A stretch of DNA of 64,000 nucleotides from Cohaesibacter marisflavi (GCF_900115225.1 NZ_FOVR01000008.1:1-64000), one strand, 5' to 3'; positions 27,299 to 37,088 are shown, counted from the first letter of the stretch. Numbers and translations: made by a program. The notes: generated from the sequence alone by a model not told the origin.

Positions 27299-28465
27299 CT
27301 ACCCCCCGCGGCTCTCTCGGCCCTGCCGTGATCGGCCATGTGCCAAAAGCGGATCCCCATAGATAAATTGCTCCAGTCCGGCACAAGCCGCCCCCACGGC
27401 TCCTGCTTCGTCCAGGTAAGACGTGCGCACGACACTTAATTGGGCACGATGTTGGGGTACGGTCACACGCGGTGTAAGATCCCGTTCCAACTTTTTGAAA
27501 AACGCGTCCGGAGCCGTGCCAAAATGCCCTCCAAGAACGATCATGTCTGGAAGCAGAAGAATGCTTGATGTTGCCAGAATTTGAAGAAAGTGCTCATACC
27601 GCGCCAACCAGATGTCCGTTTGCATCAAAGCTTTGATCAAGCCTTCTTCTGGAACCGACGGGCACCCTAGTGACTTCAGCAATGGCCCTTCAGAAAACAG
27701 GGTTTCAAGGCATCCGTCTTTACCACAACGGCAGTGAGCCCCGTGTGGGTTTACAACGATATGTCCAAGTTCAACTTGGCGACAGCGCCTCAAGCTATTG
27801 CTTCTTTCTCGGGAATAGGTGATCCCCGCACCGATGCCACCACCCATATAGACATACAGTACGCGCTCTTTGTCCCGTCCCGCTCCAAAGCGGGACTCTG
27901 CAAGCGCAATGGCTGCGGCATTATGCTCCAATGTCACAGGTAAGTTCAGTTGTTCTTCAAGAAGATCGGCAAAGGCGATGTTGCTCCATTGAGAAAAGAC
28001 GGAAAATAGATTGACGCGGCCATCGTCATCAACGGCGCCGGGGACTGTAAGGCCTACCCCCCGAAAGCGGCTCCGCTGAAACCCGCTTTTCGCGATCAAT
28101 GCATCAATCTTTCCAGCCAGGTTCGCGATGAGATCATCGACTTTGATTTCCAGATCAAATTCGAAATGGTCGCTCTCAAATATTGTCATCAAGCTGTCGG
28201 TCAAAACGATTTCGACACGGCCGATGGTAATATGAGCGCCGATCATCAAAAAGGTTCCCGGGTTTAGCGCCAGATCGATGGAAGGGCGCCCTACGGCTTG
28301 CCTGCCCGTCGCATCGATCTCGCGCACGATATCTGCATTCAGCAATTCTGCTGCAAATTTCGACATCGCTGCCGTTGATAAACCGATCGTTCGAGCCAAA
28401 TCAGCCCTTGAACAAGGCCCCTGGTCACGCAAAACAGTAAGAATTTTTCCGGCTGTTGTTTGCAA
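27299..28465 (-). CDS. ROK-family transcriptional repressor (NagC/XylR type)
   Basis: A 388-residue regulator with a winged-helix N-terminus (GPCSRADLARTIGLSTAAMS, about 16-35) and a sugar-kinase-like sensor domain. The sensor contains a glycine-rich YMGGGIGAGI segment and the zinc motif CRCGKDGCLE (about 245), both hallmarks of ROK proteins. The start codon appears to be TTG 28465 with GAGAGTGGG upstream, since an in-frame stop precedes it. It heads the sulfate-ester operon, and two TTAGTTwACTAA dyads overlap its promoter, so autoregulation and operon control by a sugar ligand are likely. Confidence 0.9.
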   Translation of the reverse strand: MQTTAGKILTVLRDQGPCSRADLARTIGLSTAAMSKFAAELLNADIVREIDATGRQAVGRPSIDLALNPGTFLMIGAHITIGRVEIVLTDSLMTIFESDHFEFDLEIKVDDLIANLAGKIDALIAKSGFQRSRFRGVGLTVPGAVDDDGRVNLFSVFSQWSNIAFADLLEEQLNLPVTLEHNAAAIALAESRFGAGRDKERVLYVYMGGGIGAGITYSRERSNSLRRCRQVELGHIVVNPHGAHCRCGKDGCLETLFSEGPLLKSLGCPSVPEEGLIKALMQTDIWLARYEHFLQILATSSILLLPDMIVLGGHFGTAPDAFFKKLERDLTPRVTVPQHRAQLSVVRTSYLDEAGAVGAACAGLEQFIYGDPLLAHGRSRQGRESRGG

Positions 28466-28483
28466 GATAGTCCCACTCTCTAA

Positions 28484-28508
28484 TTAGTTTACTAAGTTAG
28501 TTAACTAA
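28484..28508. promoter_or_regulatory. Tandem ROK operator
   Basis: Two 12-bp dyads separated by one base: TTAGTTTACTAA (28484-28495) and the perfect palindrome TTAGTTAACTAA (28497-28508). They lie 19-43 bp before the TTG start of the ROK gene. The AT-rich symmetric form matches the style of NagC/XylR sites. The 13-bp centre spacing would place two dimers on nearly the same face. Confidence 0.65.
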
Positions 28509-29223
28509 TTAAGTTGAGATTGTCAAGTTGTTCAACCAGTACATGCTCTGATAACAGCGAATAACTGCCTGACAAAAGCAAAGTGGATTGTCCTTGGAAT
28601 TGAAGACACCATGTATCCAGAAAATGAGGCAAGGAGTCTGCGACGCCTAGTTTCCATTTCTCAAAAGAATTCAAGATTGAAGCTGTCAAGTCCATCACTC
28701 AACGCGGCTATTGTGCTGCCGTGGTGTCTGAGCACCTCGATGATGCAGGCGTTGCCTGTCGGTCAAATCTTCCAACGTGAAGGAAGAAGCTGTGCCGGAT
28801 TTGTCGTCGCATTTTCCGGATATGTCGATATTGCGGAATAAAATCGCAGAAACGTTTGAATGAAGACTGGTTTGCTTCAGGTTCATCGATCAGATTTGCG
28901 ATGTCTGAATTCTCGTTCTGACATTTTGCCTTGGGCTACCACGACGGTTCTGTCTATACGTGCCCTAAATTCATTTCCTGATTTTTGATTTCCGCATTGA
29001 GATGCTGAATAAGCTAGTCTCTTGATAAAATTACCAATTTCGCCTGACCGTGCTTGCACAAAATTAGATTTGAAAAATAACGTATCTATGGCGTGTGCAG
29101 TTTGCTCTAGTTCGAAAATTAACCAGTACATCACATTTGTTTACAATATATTTAATATTTTAAACAATTTGTTGACGTTGCGAGTTAATGAAAGGTAAAT
29201 ACTGCAACGGGGCCGTGTATTTT
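28509..29223. other. Gene-free stretch upstream of curlin gene
   Basis: About 700 bases holding only short broken frames. A possible -35 element, TTGACG near 29171, lies before the curlin gene. Otherwise I see nothing recognisable. Confidence 0.35.
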
Positions 29224-29241
29224 TTAGGTGTTTATACCTAA
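29224..29241. promoter_or_regulatory. Dyad in curlin leader
   Basis: TTAGGT-gtttat-ACCTAA, about 70 bp before the curlin ATG. It may be an operator or a small leader hairpin. Confidence 0.4.
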
Positions 29242-29310
29242 GCGGTGTGTTGTGCTGCCTGGATGTAATGACTGGTGGCAATTTTTGAGTATTCTATTTG
29301 GAGAATTAAA

Positions 29311-31116
29311 ATGAACAAAATTCGTTTTGGTCTTCTAGCTGCGACTGCCATGGGACTGCTGTCAGTTGGTTATGCTTATGCTGCGGGTGGAAATGAGGCT
29401 TTTGTTGAACAAACAGGCGATGCAAACAGCGTTTCACTCGATCAATCGAGTGGAGAAAACAATACGCTTGGCAGTTCTGCCGATGCAGCTTCGCAAGTTG
29501 GAAACAAAAATACTTTAACAGTTACGCAAAGCGGCGATAGCAACGAAATCGGGCTTGTCGGTAGCGGCTTTGATCAGGTTGGTAGCAATAACACCGCGCA
29601 GATTGAGCAAACCTCCAATGGCAACAGTGTTGGTTCTATTCTGCAGGATGAAAACACAGCGTCAGGCGCGTATGGCAAGAACTTTCTGAAAATCGAGCAA
29701 GGCGTCGGTGATGGAAACAAAGTGAACACTGTTGCTCAGACGACGACCGTTAGCGGCAAAAATGTTGCCAAGCTGGTTATGAAAGGTGCTGGTAACACGA
29801 TTGACACTGTTAGCCAGACCAATGACGCGAATGTGCAGACCGATGTAAATACTGTCAATGTATATATTGATGGCAACAGCAACGGCACTGCTGGCAGTCT
29901 GAGCGGCTATGCTCTGGGGGCCGGTGCGATCTCGAGCGAAATTTCCCAGTCAGGTAGCAACAATGAAGCAAAGCTGACCATCAACGGGAATGACAACCAG
30001 TTTGGTGTCACTCAGGAAAATGTAAATGGTGGCTCTAACTCGCTGCAAGCGTTGCAGCTTCAGGGCGATCGCAACGAGCTTGGTGTTGTGCAGACCACTG
30101 GGGATCCGAACGACGCCAACAGCCTGACTATCAATAAGATCAAAGGCGACGACAACAATGTGGGCGTCAGCCAGACCGGCTGGGGCAACAATGTCGGTAC
30201 CATCTCATTGGGTGAGACATCTAACAGCAGCAATGGCAACCTGATCTCTCTTAGCCAGAAGGACGGAGCGGACGCGGACATCGTGGTTTATGCCGGTGAC
30301 TATAACGATGTATATGTTTCTCAGAGCGGTGCATCCACCATTCGGCACAATGCAAAAGTGAGCATTACATCCAGTGCGATCGGCGCCGGGCCGAACAACG
30401 AAGTCATTGTTTTACAAGGTGGCAATGGTCTGGAAGCGGAAACAACGATATTGGGCGATCTCAACTACAGTCGCACCTATCAGGCATCTGTTGCGAACAC
30501 CGCTTCGACCTATATTGATGGTGATGCCAACTATGTGAACACTGTGCAGAAAAACAGTGCGCAGCATAACAATCTGGTGGTGGATGTTGACGGCGGAAGA
30601 AATACGGTCAACGCTTCTCAGGCAAACGGCCACACCAGATACAGCGATACCAAAATATCCATTGAGGGTGATAGCAACGAGATTGTGTCTCTTCAGAGCA
30701 ACAGCTCGTACAGCACAGCAACTGTTAATGTAACTGGTAGCTTTAACGATTTCGATGTTAAGCAAATCGGGAATAGTGCTTTCAGCTTTCCGGACAATAA
30801 CTCCCTCACCTTGACTGTCACAGGCGATAGCAACGGAGACACCGGGATCTTCTCGGGTGTTGCAAGCTCGGTAGCAGGGGCTGCCTCTTTGTCCTCCGGT
30901 CAGCTTACGCAGCATGGTATAAACAACATTGCCAGCTTTACTATCGATAGCAACAACAGTCTGGTTGCTATGCTCCAAGAGGGTGATGACAACAACTCGA
31001 CGGTTGATATCTCCGGTGGGGATTATAACGAAGTCGCCATCTACCAAAATGGCGCTGGCAATACATCTATTGTCACCCAGAGCGGGTCGAACAACAATGT
31101 TGGCATTTCTCAGTAA
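29311..31116 (+). CDS. Large curlin-repeat protein (candidate secreted amyloid)
   Basis: A secreted protein of 601 residues. A signal peptide (MNKIRFGLLAATAMGLLSVG, cleaved after AYA) is followed almost entirely by imperfect curlin-type repeats with the pattern N-x-hydrophobic-x-Q-x-G-x-x-N. Examples are NTLTVTQSGDSNEIG, NTAQIEQTSNGNSVG and the C-terminal TSIVTQSGSNNNVGISQ. Alternating Gln, Asn and Gly ladders are the signature of CsgA/CsgB amyloid subunits, but CsgA is only about 150 residues. ATG 29311 has GGAG upstream. No csgG, csgE or csgF is nearby, so any curli-type secretion genes lie elsewhere. A strong terminator follows. Confidence 0.8.
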   Translation: MNKIRFGLLAATAMGLLSVGYAYAAGGNEAFVEQTGDANSVSLDQSSGENNTLGSSADAASQVGNKNTLTVTQSGDSNEIGLVGSGFDQVGSNNTAQIEQTSNGNSVGSILQDENTASGAYGKNFLKIEQGVGDGNKVNTVAQTTTVSGKNVAKLVMKGAGNTIDTVSQTNDANVQTDVNTVNVYIDGNSNGTAGSLSGYALGAGAISSEISQSGSNNEAKLTINGNDNQFGVTQENVNGGSNSLQALQLQGDRNELGVVQTTGDPNDANSLTINKIKGDDNNVGVSQTGWGNNVGTISLGETSNSSNGNLISLSQKDGADADIVVYAGDYNDVYVSQSGASTIRHNAKVSITSSAIGAGPNNEVIVLQGGNGLEAETTILGDLNYSRTYQASVANTASTYIDGDANYVNTVQKNSAQHNNLVVDVDGGRNTVNASQANGHTRYSDTKISIEGDSNEIVSLQSNSSYSTATVNVTGSFNDFDVKQIGNSAFSFPDNNSLTLTVTGDSNGDTGIFSGVASSVAGAASLSSGQLTQHGINNIASFTIDSNNSLVAMLQEGDDNNSTVDISGGDYNEVAIYQNGAGNTSIVTQSGSNNNVGISQ

Positions 31117-31148
31117 TTTCTACTGAGCGCTTATCAGAAAACAGAAGT

Positions 31149-31177
31149 GAGCTGGGCCAATTGGCCCAGCTCTTTTT
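31149..31177 (+). terminator. Rho-independent terminator after curlin gene
   Basis: GAGCTGGGCC-AATT-GGCCCAGCTC followed by TTTTT: a 10-bp stem 32 bp after the stop codon. It may also stop the convergent minus-strand gene's antisense transcription. Confidence 0.92.
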
Positions 31178-31310
31178 GTGTCTGTATGCTTGATTGTTGC
31201 CTTTAGGTGCCTTTGTGCAAGACCTCTTGGCCAAACGAAAAAGAGATGCGCAATGAGCGCACCTCCCCTCTTCACAGTTTGCTTGTATGCTGGGAGCGAC
31301 TTGCAGCCGC

Positions 31311-32903
31311 TCAGATATCGCCGCAATGGCAGACTTTGATGCCAAGGTCATGGGCAAGAGCCGAGCGCAGTGCGATGACGCGGCGTGCTGCATCTTCGTC
31401 ATCGACATAGGCTACCTGAATATGGTTGGCCTTGTGCCGTCCCATCATCAGATCGCGATCAATGCCGCTAAGGGTCGCATTCATGATCGGCCATGGATAG
31501 TCGGTTGCCTTGCTGCGCCGTTCGCATTCGCTTTCGGGCAATTCATGCGCCGTGCCACGTCCGATATCCATATGCAGGGCACCCCCTTCAACGAATACGC
31601 GGCTCCAGACAATGTCGCCCGGTTTGGCGTAGCCTTTGAGCGTTCCGCCCCCAGCCGGGAAGAACATGGCTGGCTGGCGATAGCTCTCTGATCCGGCCCA
31701 TCCGCCAGGATGATGCGCAGCTGGAGCTGCTCCGGAAATCTCGAAGACCCAGACGAAATCATTGACGGTGCCGGATTCATCAACGTCACCCCAGCGAATA
31801 TCGTGTAAGGTGGTCTCGACCGGTTGGTTCAGCTCTGCGTGAGCCCGGTTGATCATCAGGGCGTCGAGCGCGGCACATTCGTCCACTTCGTTGAAATGTA
31901 CGATTGGCTGTCCGTCACGGATGATGCTGCCGTCTGCGCGCGCGACGGGCGGACGTTCGGAGTTGTTGAGCATGCCTTCAACAAGGTCGGAAGCCGGCCA
32001 GAGATCCTTGAGGCCCTGCTGATATTGAATGCCAATGGCCGAGCAGCCGAACTGGTCGGCAAGGCGGACTGCTGCAATATACATCCGGCACTGGTCAATC
32101 ACCTGCCCTTCAGTTAACTCGGTTTTGGGATCTGAGCCGAAATGGAAGGTCATGCCTTTCTCGACCATCCATTGGTAGGCCGCACGGCCTTCTTCCAGAG
32201 GAACCTGAGTTGCAGCATAATAGAGCGCGGATTGCGATAGGCGCTCTTTGAAAATGCCCATGGGCATCAGCAGTTCATCAGGGATGATCGCATTATACAT
32301 GCCCATGCATCCCTCATCGAACACACCCATGATCAGTTTCTTCTGGCGCCATTCATTGGCGATCTGCTGGGCGAGACTGGAAGTCTTGGCATCGATTGCT
32401 GCCGGATCAAAATCCTTCACATGAGATTGGTCATGGTCGATCTTGCCAGTATTCAACCAGCTCTTGAGGCCTTCAAGGAAGAAGCTATCGTCAAAATCAC
32501 GGCTCCAGAGCGTGGAATAGGCAACGCCGGCCTTTGTGAGCGATCCATTGAGATTCAGCAAGCCGACAAGGCCCGGATATTGCCCTGACCAGTTGGCAAG
32601 GGTGAGGATCGGCCCGCGATGGGACAGCAAACCGGGCAGCACATGATGACTATATTGCCAAACGGATTCTGCAACGATCAAAGGCATGTCGGGGTCGATC
32701 CCGGCAAAGACATCCATGCCCTCGCGCTGGGATGAAATGAAGCCGTGCCCTTCGGGTTTTATCGGGTGGGCGCGCCAGACTTCATGGCCCATCTTGGCCA
32801 GAACTGCGGTCAGCGTCTCCTCCATTGCTTTCTGGGCAGGCCAGCAGGTGGTATTCGCGCTTTCGCGCAGATCACCGCTTACAACCAGTGCAATACGCGT
32901 CAT
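31311..32903 (-). CDS. L-fucose/L-arabinose isomerase-family protein
   Basis: A 530-residue protein resembling the FucI/AraA-like isomerase fold: an N-terminal Rossmann-like part (RIALVVSGDLRESANTT) and a C-terminal segment with FWV-type strands (EISGAAPAAHHPGGWAGSES, FPAGGGTLKGYAKPGD). Acidic and His residues suited to a divalent metal are present (MGVFDEGCMGMYNAIIPDE, HDIRWGD). It would interconvert an aldose and a ketose, or act on a related sugar acid; the substrate is unclear. It is last in the minus-strand operon with an SDR and a TTT transporter. Confidence 0.7.
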   Translation of the reverse strand: MTRIALVVSGDLRESANTTCWPAQKAMEETLTAVLAKMGHEVWRAHPIKPEGHGFISSQREGMDVFAGIDPDMPLIVAESVWQYSHHVLPGLLSHRGPILTLANWSGQYPGLVGLLNLNGSLTKAGVAYSTLWSRDFDDSFFLEGLKSWLNTGKIDHDQSHVKDFDPAAIDAKTSSLAQQIANEWRQKKLIMGVFDEGCMGMYNAIIPDELLMPMGIFKERLSQSALYYAATQVPLEEGRAAYQWMVEKGMTFHFGSDPKTELTEGQVIDQCRMYIAAVRLADQFGCSAIGIQYQQGLKDLWPASDLVEGMLNNSERPPVARADGSIIRDGQPIVHFNEVDECAALDALMINRAHAELNQPVETTLHDIRWGDVDESGTVNDFVWVFEISGAAPAAHHPGGWAGSESYRQPAMFFPAGGGTLKGYAKPGDIVWSRVFVEGGALHMDIGRGTAHELPESECERRSKATDYPWPIMNATLSGIDRDLMMGRHKANHIQVAYVDDEDAARRVIALRSALAHDLGIKVCHCGDI

Positions 32904-33025
32904 GTTTCAATTCTCCTCTCAAAAGAACTCGGGCTACCGGCGAGATGACCCCGTCGATAGCCTGTTTCACAGATCCAAGTTTAATAGATCAGGGAAGATC
33001 TCTTGGTCTCGACTGGGTCGAGAAA

Positions 33026-33844
33026 TTACCAACTGGTGAAACCGCCATCCAGCACGAGGTTAGCGCCAGTCATATAGGACGAAGCCTCCGAGCCAAGGAA
33101 ATGGATGATCGGGCTGAATTCGCCGATATCGGCCTGACGGCCCATCGGAACGCGTTCGAGGAAGGCATCGATGAATTCCTTGTCGAAGGAACCGGTCTTT
33201 ACGCCGCCATAAGTGACCAGATTGACGCGCACGCCTTTCTTAGCCCAGTAGGTGGCAAGATAGCGTGTCATGTTGATGAGGCCCGACTTGGAAGCAGCAT
33301 AGGAGATGGCCTTGATGAAAGGTTTGCCATCGCGTTCTTCACGATAGGCATAGAGTGCCTGATTGGGAGACACCATGCCATACATCGAACCGATGTTGAT
33401 GATGGACCCCTTCCCTGCTTCGGCCATCTTGGAGCCGACGACCTGTGAGGTCAGCATGACGCCGGTCAGGTTGGTCTCGATGATGTCGTCCCAGTATTTC
33501 TTTGGATAGACTTCAAATGGCGCGTTCTGGTCTGCATCGCCATCTGGTTTGGAATCGATGCCAGCATTGTTGACGAGGATATCAGGGACACCCCAATCCT
33601 TGATCAATTGGTCGGTGGCAGCTTCCAGAGCATCCTTGTCGGTGACGCTGGCTTCATAGACCTTGATGTTGTCTTCAAGGCCGGGGAATTTTTCGGCGAT
33701 CTGCTCAGCGGAGAAAGGACGACGGGAATAGATCGCCACTTTTGCCCCAGCCTGTGCGAGCGTGGTTGAAATCTGGGTGCCAATCTGGCCCAGACCACCT
33801 GTGACGATTGCGATGCGTCCTTCAACGGAAAACGGATTATACAT
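33026..33844 (-). CDS. SDR-family oxidoreductase
   Basis: An NAD(P)-dependent dehydrogenase of 272 residues, classical short-chain type. The cofactor motif is VTGGLGQIGTQ (about 14-24), NNAG follows in ILVNNAGIDS, and the catalytic residues are Ser in NIGSMYGMV and Tyr/Lys in SYAASKSGLINM. It lies between the TctA transporter gene and the isomerase-like gene, so it probably oxidises a hydroxyl of an imported sugar acid. An arginine after strand 2 (IYSRRPF) hints at NADP preference. Confidence 0.92.
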   Translation of the reverse strand: MYNPFSVEGRIAIVTGGLGQIGTQISTTLAQAGAKVAIYSRRPFSAEQIAEKFPGLEDNIKVYEASVTDKDALEAATDQLIKDWGVPDILVNNAGIDSKPDGDADQNAPFEVYPKKYWDDIIETNLTGVMLTSQVVGSKMAEAGKGSIINIGSMYGMVSPNQALYAYREERDGKPFIKAISYAASKSGLINMTRYLATYWAKKGVRVNLVTYGGVKTGSFDKEFIDAFLERVPMGRQADIGEFSPIIHFLGSEASSYMTGANLVLDGGFTSW

Positions 33845-33914
33845 AGTGTGTTCCTTTCATATTCTGTGTCCGAACAGCCGCCTGTTGAGGCGTTGTTCGA
33901 TGTGTCTGGTCTGA

Positions 33915-35480
33915 TCAGTGATCGCCGCTGCGGCTCTTGGCCACATTTTCGGCATTTGTCAGAAGATCCTCTCGTCTGCGGGCTGACGCTCCGGTCAACC
34001 AACTGCGGATCGATTTGAGCAAGACGAAAATAAAGATGGTGCAGATAACGACCCCGAGCCCGCAGGCAATGGGGCGTTGGAAAAAGCCGAGCAGGTTGCC
34101 ACCTGAAATCTGCATTGACATGATGAAATTGCGTTCCAGCACAGGGCCCAGCACGAGGCCCAGAATGACCGGAGCAATTGGAAAGCCGTTGCGCTCCATC
34201 AGATAGCCCACGATCCCCGCAATGAGCATGATCCAGACCCCGAACAGGGTGTTGTTAACGGCATAAGAGCCAAGGAAACAACAGATCAGGATGATTGGCA
34301 CGATGACCGAGCGAGGGATGGAAAGCACGTGACGCGCAACCTTGATCGCAATGAAACCAAGCGGGAAAAGCAGCAGGTTCGAGGCGAAGAAGGTCATGAT
34401 GATGGCCGTTGGCATGGTCGGGTTTTCAACGAACAAGCGGGGACCGGGGGCAACCCCCTTCATGAACAGCACGCCCACAGCAATGGCTGTCACCGCATCT
34501 CCGGGAATGCCGAACACAAGGGCCGGAATCCAGGCACTTGAAAGGCCTGCATTGTTGGATGAAGTTGCTTCGATCAGACCTTCGGGGTGGCCTGTGCCAT
34601 ATTTCTCCGGTGTGCGGGAAAAGCGACGGCTCATGCCATAGGCGATCCAGGCTGCCAAATCGCCACCAACGCCGGGCAGAGCCCCGACCGTGGTGCCAAG
34701 CGTAGCGCCGCGAATGGCCGAGAACGGATATTTGCGCAACAACTCGCCAATGCCTTTAAACGGCACGATACGGCCAAGCTGAGGCATCGTGCCCTCGCCT
34801 ATCTTGTTGGTGGTAAAGCCTCGCAAGATTTCGGAGAAGGCGAACATGCCGATCATCACGGGAATGAAGGAAACGCCGCCCATCAGTTCGATCTGGCCAA
34901 AGGTAAAGCGCGGGGCCCCTGTCGTCACATCAAGGCCGACAGTGGCAATGAGCAGGCCGAGCATCAGGGATACAAAGCCGCGTGCGACATTACTGCCGCT
35001 CACAAGAGCGCATGTGAGAAGGCCAAGAACTGCAAGCCAGAAAAACTCGAAGCTTGAGAAATTGAGGGAGATTCGCGCCAACAGCGGGCCGGTCAACAGC
35101 AGAACGGTCGCACCGAACAAACCGCCAATTGCAGAAAAGAAGAAGCCCAGCGACAGAGCCTGACTGGCCTTGCCTTTCACGGTCATCTGGTAGGATTCAT
35201 CGGTGTAGGCTGCTGAGGCCGGCGTGCCGGGAATGCGTAACAAGGTGCCGGGAATGTCGCCCGCAGAAATAGCCATCGCTGTGCTTGCCACGATCAAGGC
35301 AATGGCTGGCAACGGATCCATGTAGAAGGTGATCGGCACCAGAAGCGCAGTCGACATAGTGGCCGTCAGTCCCGGCAGTGCGCCGATGAACAAGCCATAT
35401 ACAGCCCCCAGAAGAATGGACAAGAGCACGACAGGGTCGAGGATCATGCCAAGAGAGTGATAGAGGATGTCTGCCGTCAT
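33915..35480 (-). CDS. Tripartite tricarboxylate transporter, large permease TctA
   Basis: The large membrane subunit of a TTT carrier, about 521 residues with many helices. The family signature GALPGLTATMSTALLVP is near the start and a second TVGALPGVGGDLAAWIAYG lies around 280. ATG 35480 is chosen because GGGAGGG lies 8 bases upstream and the family starts here. The open frame extends 85 codons further left without homology. The ATG overlaps the tctB stop as ATGA. Confidence 0.93.
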   Translation of the reverse strand: MTADILYHSLGMILDPVVLLSILLGAVYGLFIGALPGLTATMSTALLVPITFYMDPLPAIALIVASTAMAISAGDIPGTLLRIPGTPASAAYTDESYQMTVKGKASQALSLGFFFSAIGGLFGATVLLLTGPLLARISLNFSSFEFFWLAVLGLLTCALVSGSNVARGFVSLMLGLLIATVGLDVTTGAPRFTFGQIELMGGVSFIPVMIGMFAFSEILRGFTTNKIGEGTMPQLGRIVPFKGIGELLRKYPFSAIRGATLGTTVGALPGVGGDLAAWIAYGMSRRFSRTPEKYGTGHPEGLIEATSSNNAGLSSAWIPALVFGIPGDAVTAIAVGVLFMKGVAPGPRLFVENPTMPTAIIMTFFASNLLLFPLGFIAIKVARHVLSIPRSVIVPIILICCFLGSYAVNNTLFGVWIMLIAGIVGYLMERNGFPIAPVILGLVLGPVLERNFIMSMQISGGNLLGFFQRPIACGLGVVICTIFIFVLLKSIRSWLTGASARRREDLLTNAENVAKSRSGDH

Positions 35481-35950
35481 GGAAGAAGCCCTCCCAAAAG
35501 GCCGATCGGCAAGGGAACAAGAAGCCCCTTGGAGAAACCGATATATAGAGCGCCGACCACGAGGATCGAAACAAGCGCCGTTACCTTTGGCTTTGTTCCC
35601 ATTAGCGTCATGAGCACCGCCATATAGATGATCCCCATGAGCGGAAAGCCGACTTGCTCGAAAAGCAAACCGCCAATCACAAGGCCAGCGAGACTCCAGA
35701 TGGCTGCCAACTTGTTGCGCAAGGGAACGTCCCATTCGGACAGATCAAGGATCCGGACAGGCACCTTGACGGAGAGACTGCCGATGAAAATCGACAGCCC
35801 CAGGCAGATGAGGCCGACCCCGATCAGGGTCGGCATGAGATCGGCACCAAACCTTACGCCGGGAACAGAGGGGAGCTTGGTAGCCCCCCAAATTACCGCC
35901 GCTCCGAAGAGCAGGATCGCAGGGCCGGATACCCGGTCAGAAATTCGCAT
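35477..35950 (-). CDS. Tripartite tricarboxylate transporter, small permease TctB
   Basis: A 157-residue membrane protein with four predicted helices (GPAILLFGAAVIWGA, LIGVGLICLGLSIFIG, AAIWSLAGLVIGGLLFEQ, and a C-terminal pair). This is the usual TctB layout. It overlaps tctA by 4 bp and lies 21 bp after tctC. Confidence 0.88.
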   Translation of the reverse strand: MRISDRVSGPAILLFGAAVIWGATKLPSVPGVRFGADLMPTLIGVGLICLGLSIFIGSLSVKVPVRILDLSEWDVPLRNKLAAIWSLAGLVIGGLLFEQVGFPLMGIIYMAVLMTLMGTKPKVTALVSILVVGALYIGFSKGLLVPLPIGLLGGLLP

Positions 35951-35971
35951 GAGTATCTCTCCGCCGCAGCT

Positions 35972-36949
35972 TTATTTGGCGAGGCCGACAGCTTTCATGG
36001 TTTCGGCAAGGCCGGTACGGGCAGCCATAACGGTGTCTTTGAAGGTTGCAGCATCCTGATAGGCCACAGAGAAACCACGAGACTTCATGAAGTCCCTGAA
36101 TTCCTTGTCTTCAGTGATGTCCTTCAGAGCAGCAGAAAGCTGTTCAACCACTTCCTTGGGCATGCCGTCAGGTCCGGCAAGGCCGCGGAAAGGCATTGGA
36201 GACCATTTGATGCCAAAAGCTTCGTCAGTGGTTGGCAGGTCAGGGAAAAGCTCGCTCTTCTCGCCCGAAATCAGGGCAAGGGTTTTCACTTCGCCAGCTT
36301 CAACCAGAGAACGGGCTTCGGCCGGAGATGTGGAAACGACATCAATGGCACCGGCTGCAAGCTGCTGCATGGCTGGTGCGGAGCCTGCGGATGCGACCCA
36401 GTTGCTGGCCTCTGGGCTGATGTCAAGCGTGTTGAGCAAACCTGCCCAGGCTAGGTGAGACAGACCACCACGGTTGGCACCCGAAGCCGTAATCTTGCCC
36501 GGATTTGCCTTGACCGCTTCGATCAGATCCTGAACAGACCCATAATCGGCTTTGGTAGAGACGTTGATGCCAATGGCATCAGCATTGTAGCGACCGATAT
36601 AGTCGAAATCATCAGGTGTGACGCCCGGCAGACCCTGGCTTTCATACATGGTGCTCTCAATGGTGATAACGCCCAGCGTATAGCCATCAGCCTTTGCATT
36701 GCCAATAGCTGCATGCCCGACAAGACCACCACCACCGGTGCGGTTTACCACGTTGAACGGCTGTCCGAAATGCTCCTGCAGGTCAGCGGCAACCATGCGT
36801 GCCGTTGCGTCGGTGCCACCACCGGCGGACCAGGGAACGATGATTGTAACAGCGCGTTCCGGCCAAGCTGCCTGGGCTCCTCCCACGGCAGCAAAAACTG
36901 CCAGTGTGGCAACAGAGGCACGGAAAATCTGTTTGATTGAATGTTTCAT
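35972..36949 (-). CDS. Tripartite tricarboxylate transporter binding protein TctC
   Basis: A periplasmic binding protein of 325 residues. The signal peptide is FRASVATLAVFAAVGGAQA with cleavage before AWPERAV. The family start motif WPERAVTIIVPWSAGGGTDATAR is followed by NRTGGGGLVG and the usual inter-lobe segments. It is first in the operon tctC-tctB-tctA-SDR-isomerase and divergent from a GntR gene. Confidence 0.94.
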   Translation of the reverse strand: MKHSIKQIFRASVATLAVFAAVGGAQAAWPERAVTIIVPWSAGGGTDATARMVAADLQEHFGQPFNVVNRTGGGGLVGHAAIGNAKADGYTLGVITIESTMYESQGLPGVTPDDFDYIGRYNADAIGINVSTKADYGSVQDLIEAVKANPGKITASGANRGGLSHLAWAGLLNTLDISPEASNWVASAGSAPAMQQLAAGAIDVVSTSPAEARSLVEAGEVKTLALISGEKSELFPDLPTTDEAFGIKWSPMPFRGLAGPDGMPKEVVEQLSAALKDITEDKEFRDFMKSRGFSVAYQDAATFKDTVMAARTGLAETMKAVGLAK

Positions 36950-37030
36950 GATCTTTCCTCCCTTAGATCTAATGCTATGTCCGTATTTTCCCTATAGATA
37001 GGGGAAACGGGTAGTGCAGATAACACTTGA

Positions 37031-37050
37031 CTTATGACTCATGACATAAG
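37031..37050. promoter_or_regulatory. Divergent-promoter dyad, TTT/GntR
   Basis: CTTATG-actcatga-CATAAG in the 139-bp gap between tctC and the GntR gene. Its central position suits control of both promoters by the regulator. Confidence 0.55.
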
Positions 37051-37088
37051 TATTGTCAATATACCATAGACAGGATGGTGGTGAATAA

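Noticed and set aside
28611-29134. Short frames between the ROK gene and the curlin gene
   Set aside because: They are short, unsupported by ribosome sites and show no family features.
35481-35735. 85-codon N-terminal extension of TctA
   Set aside because: It overlaps tctB, has no membrane or family features, and a good ribosome site precedes the internal ATG at 35480.
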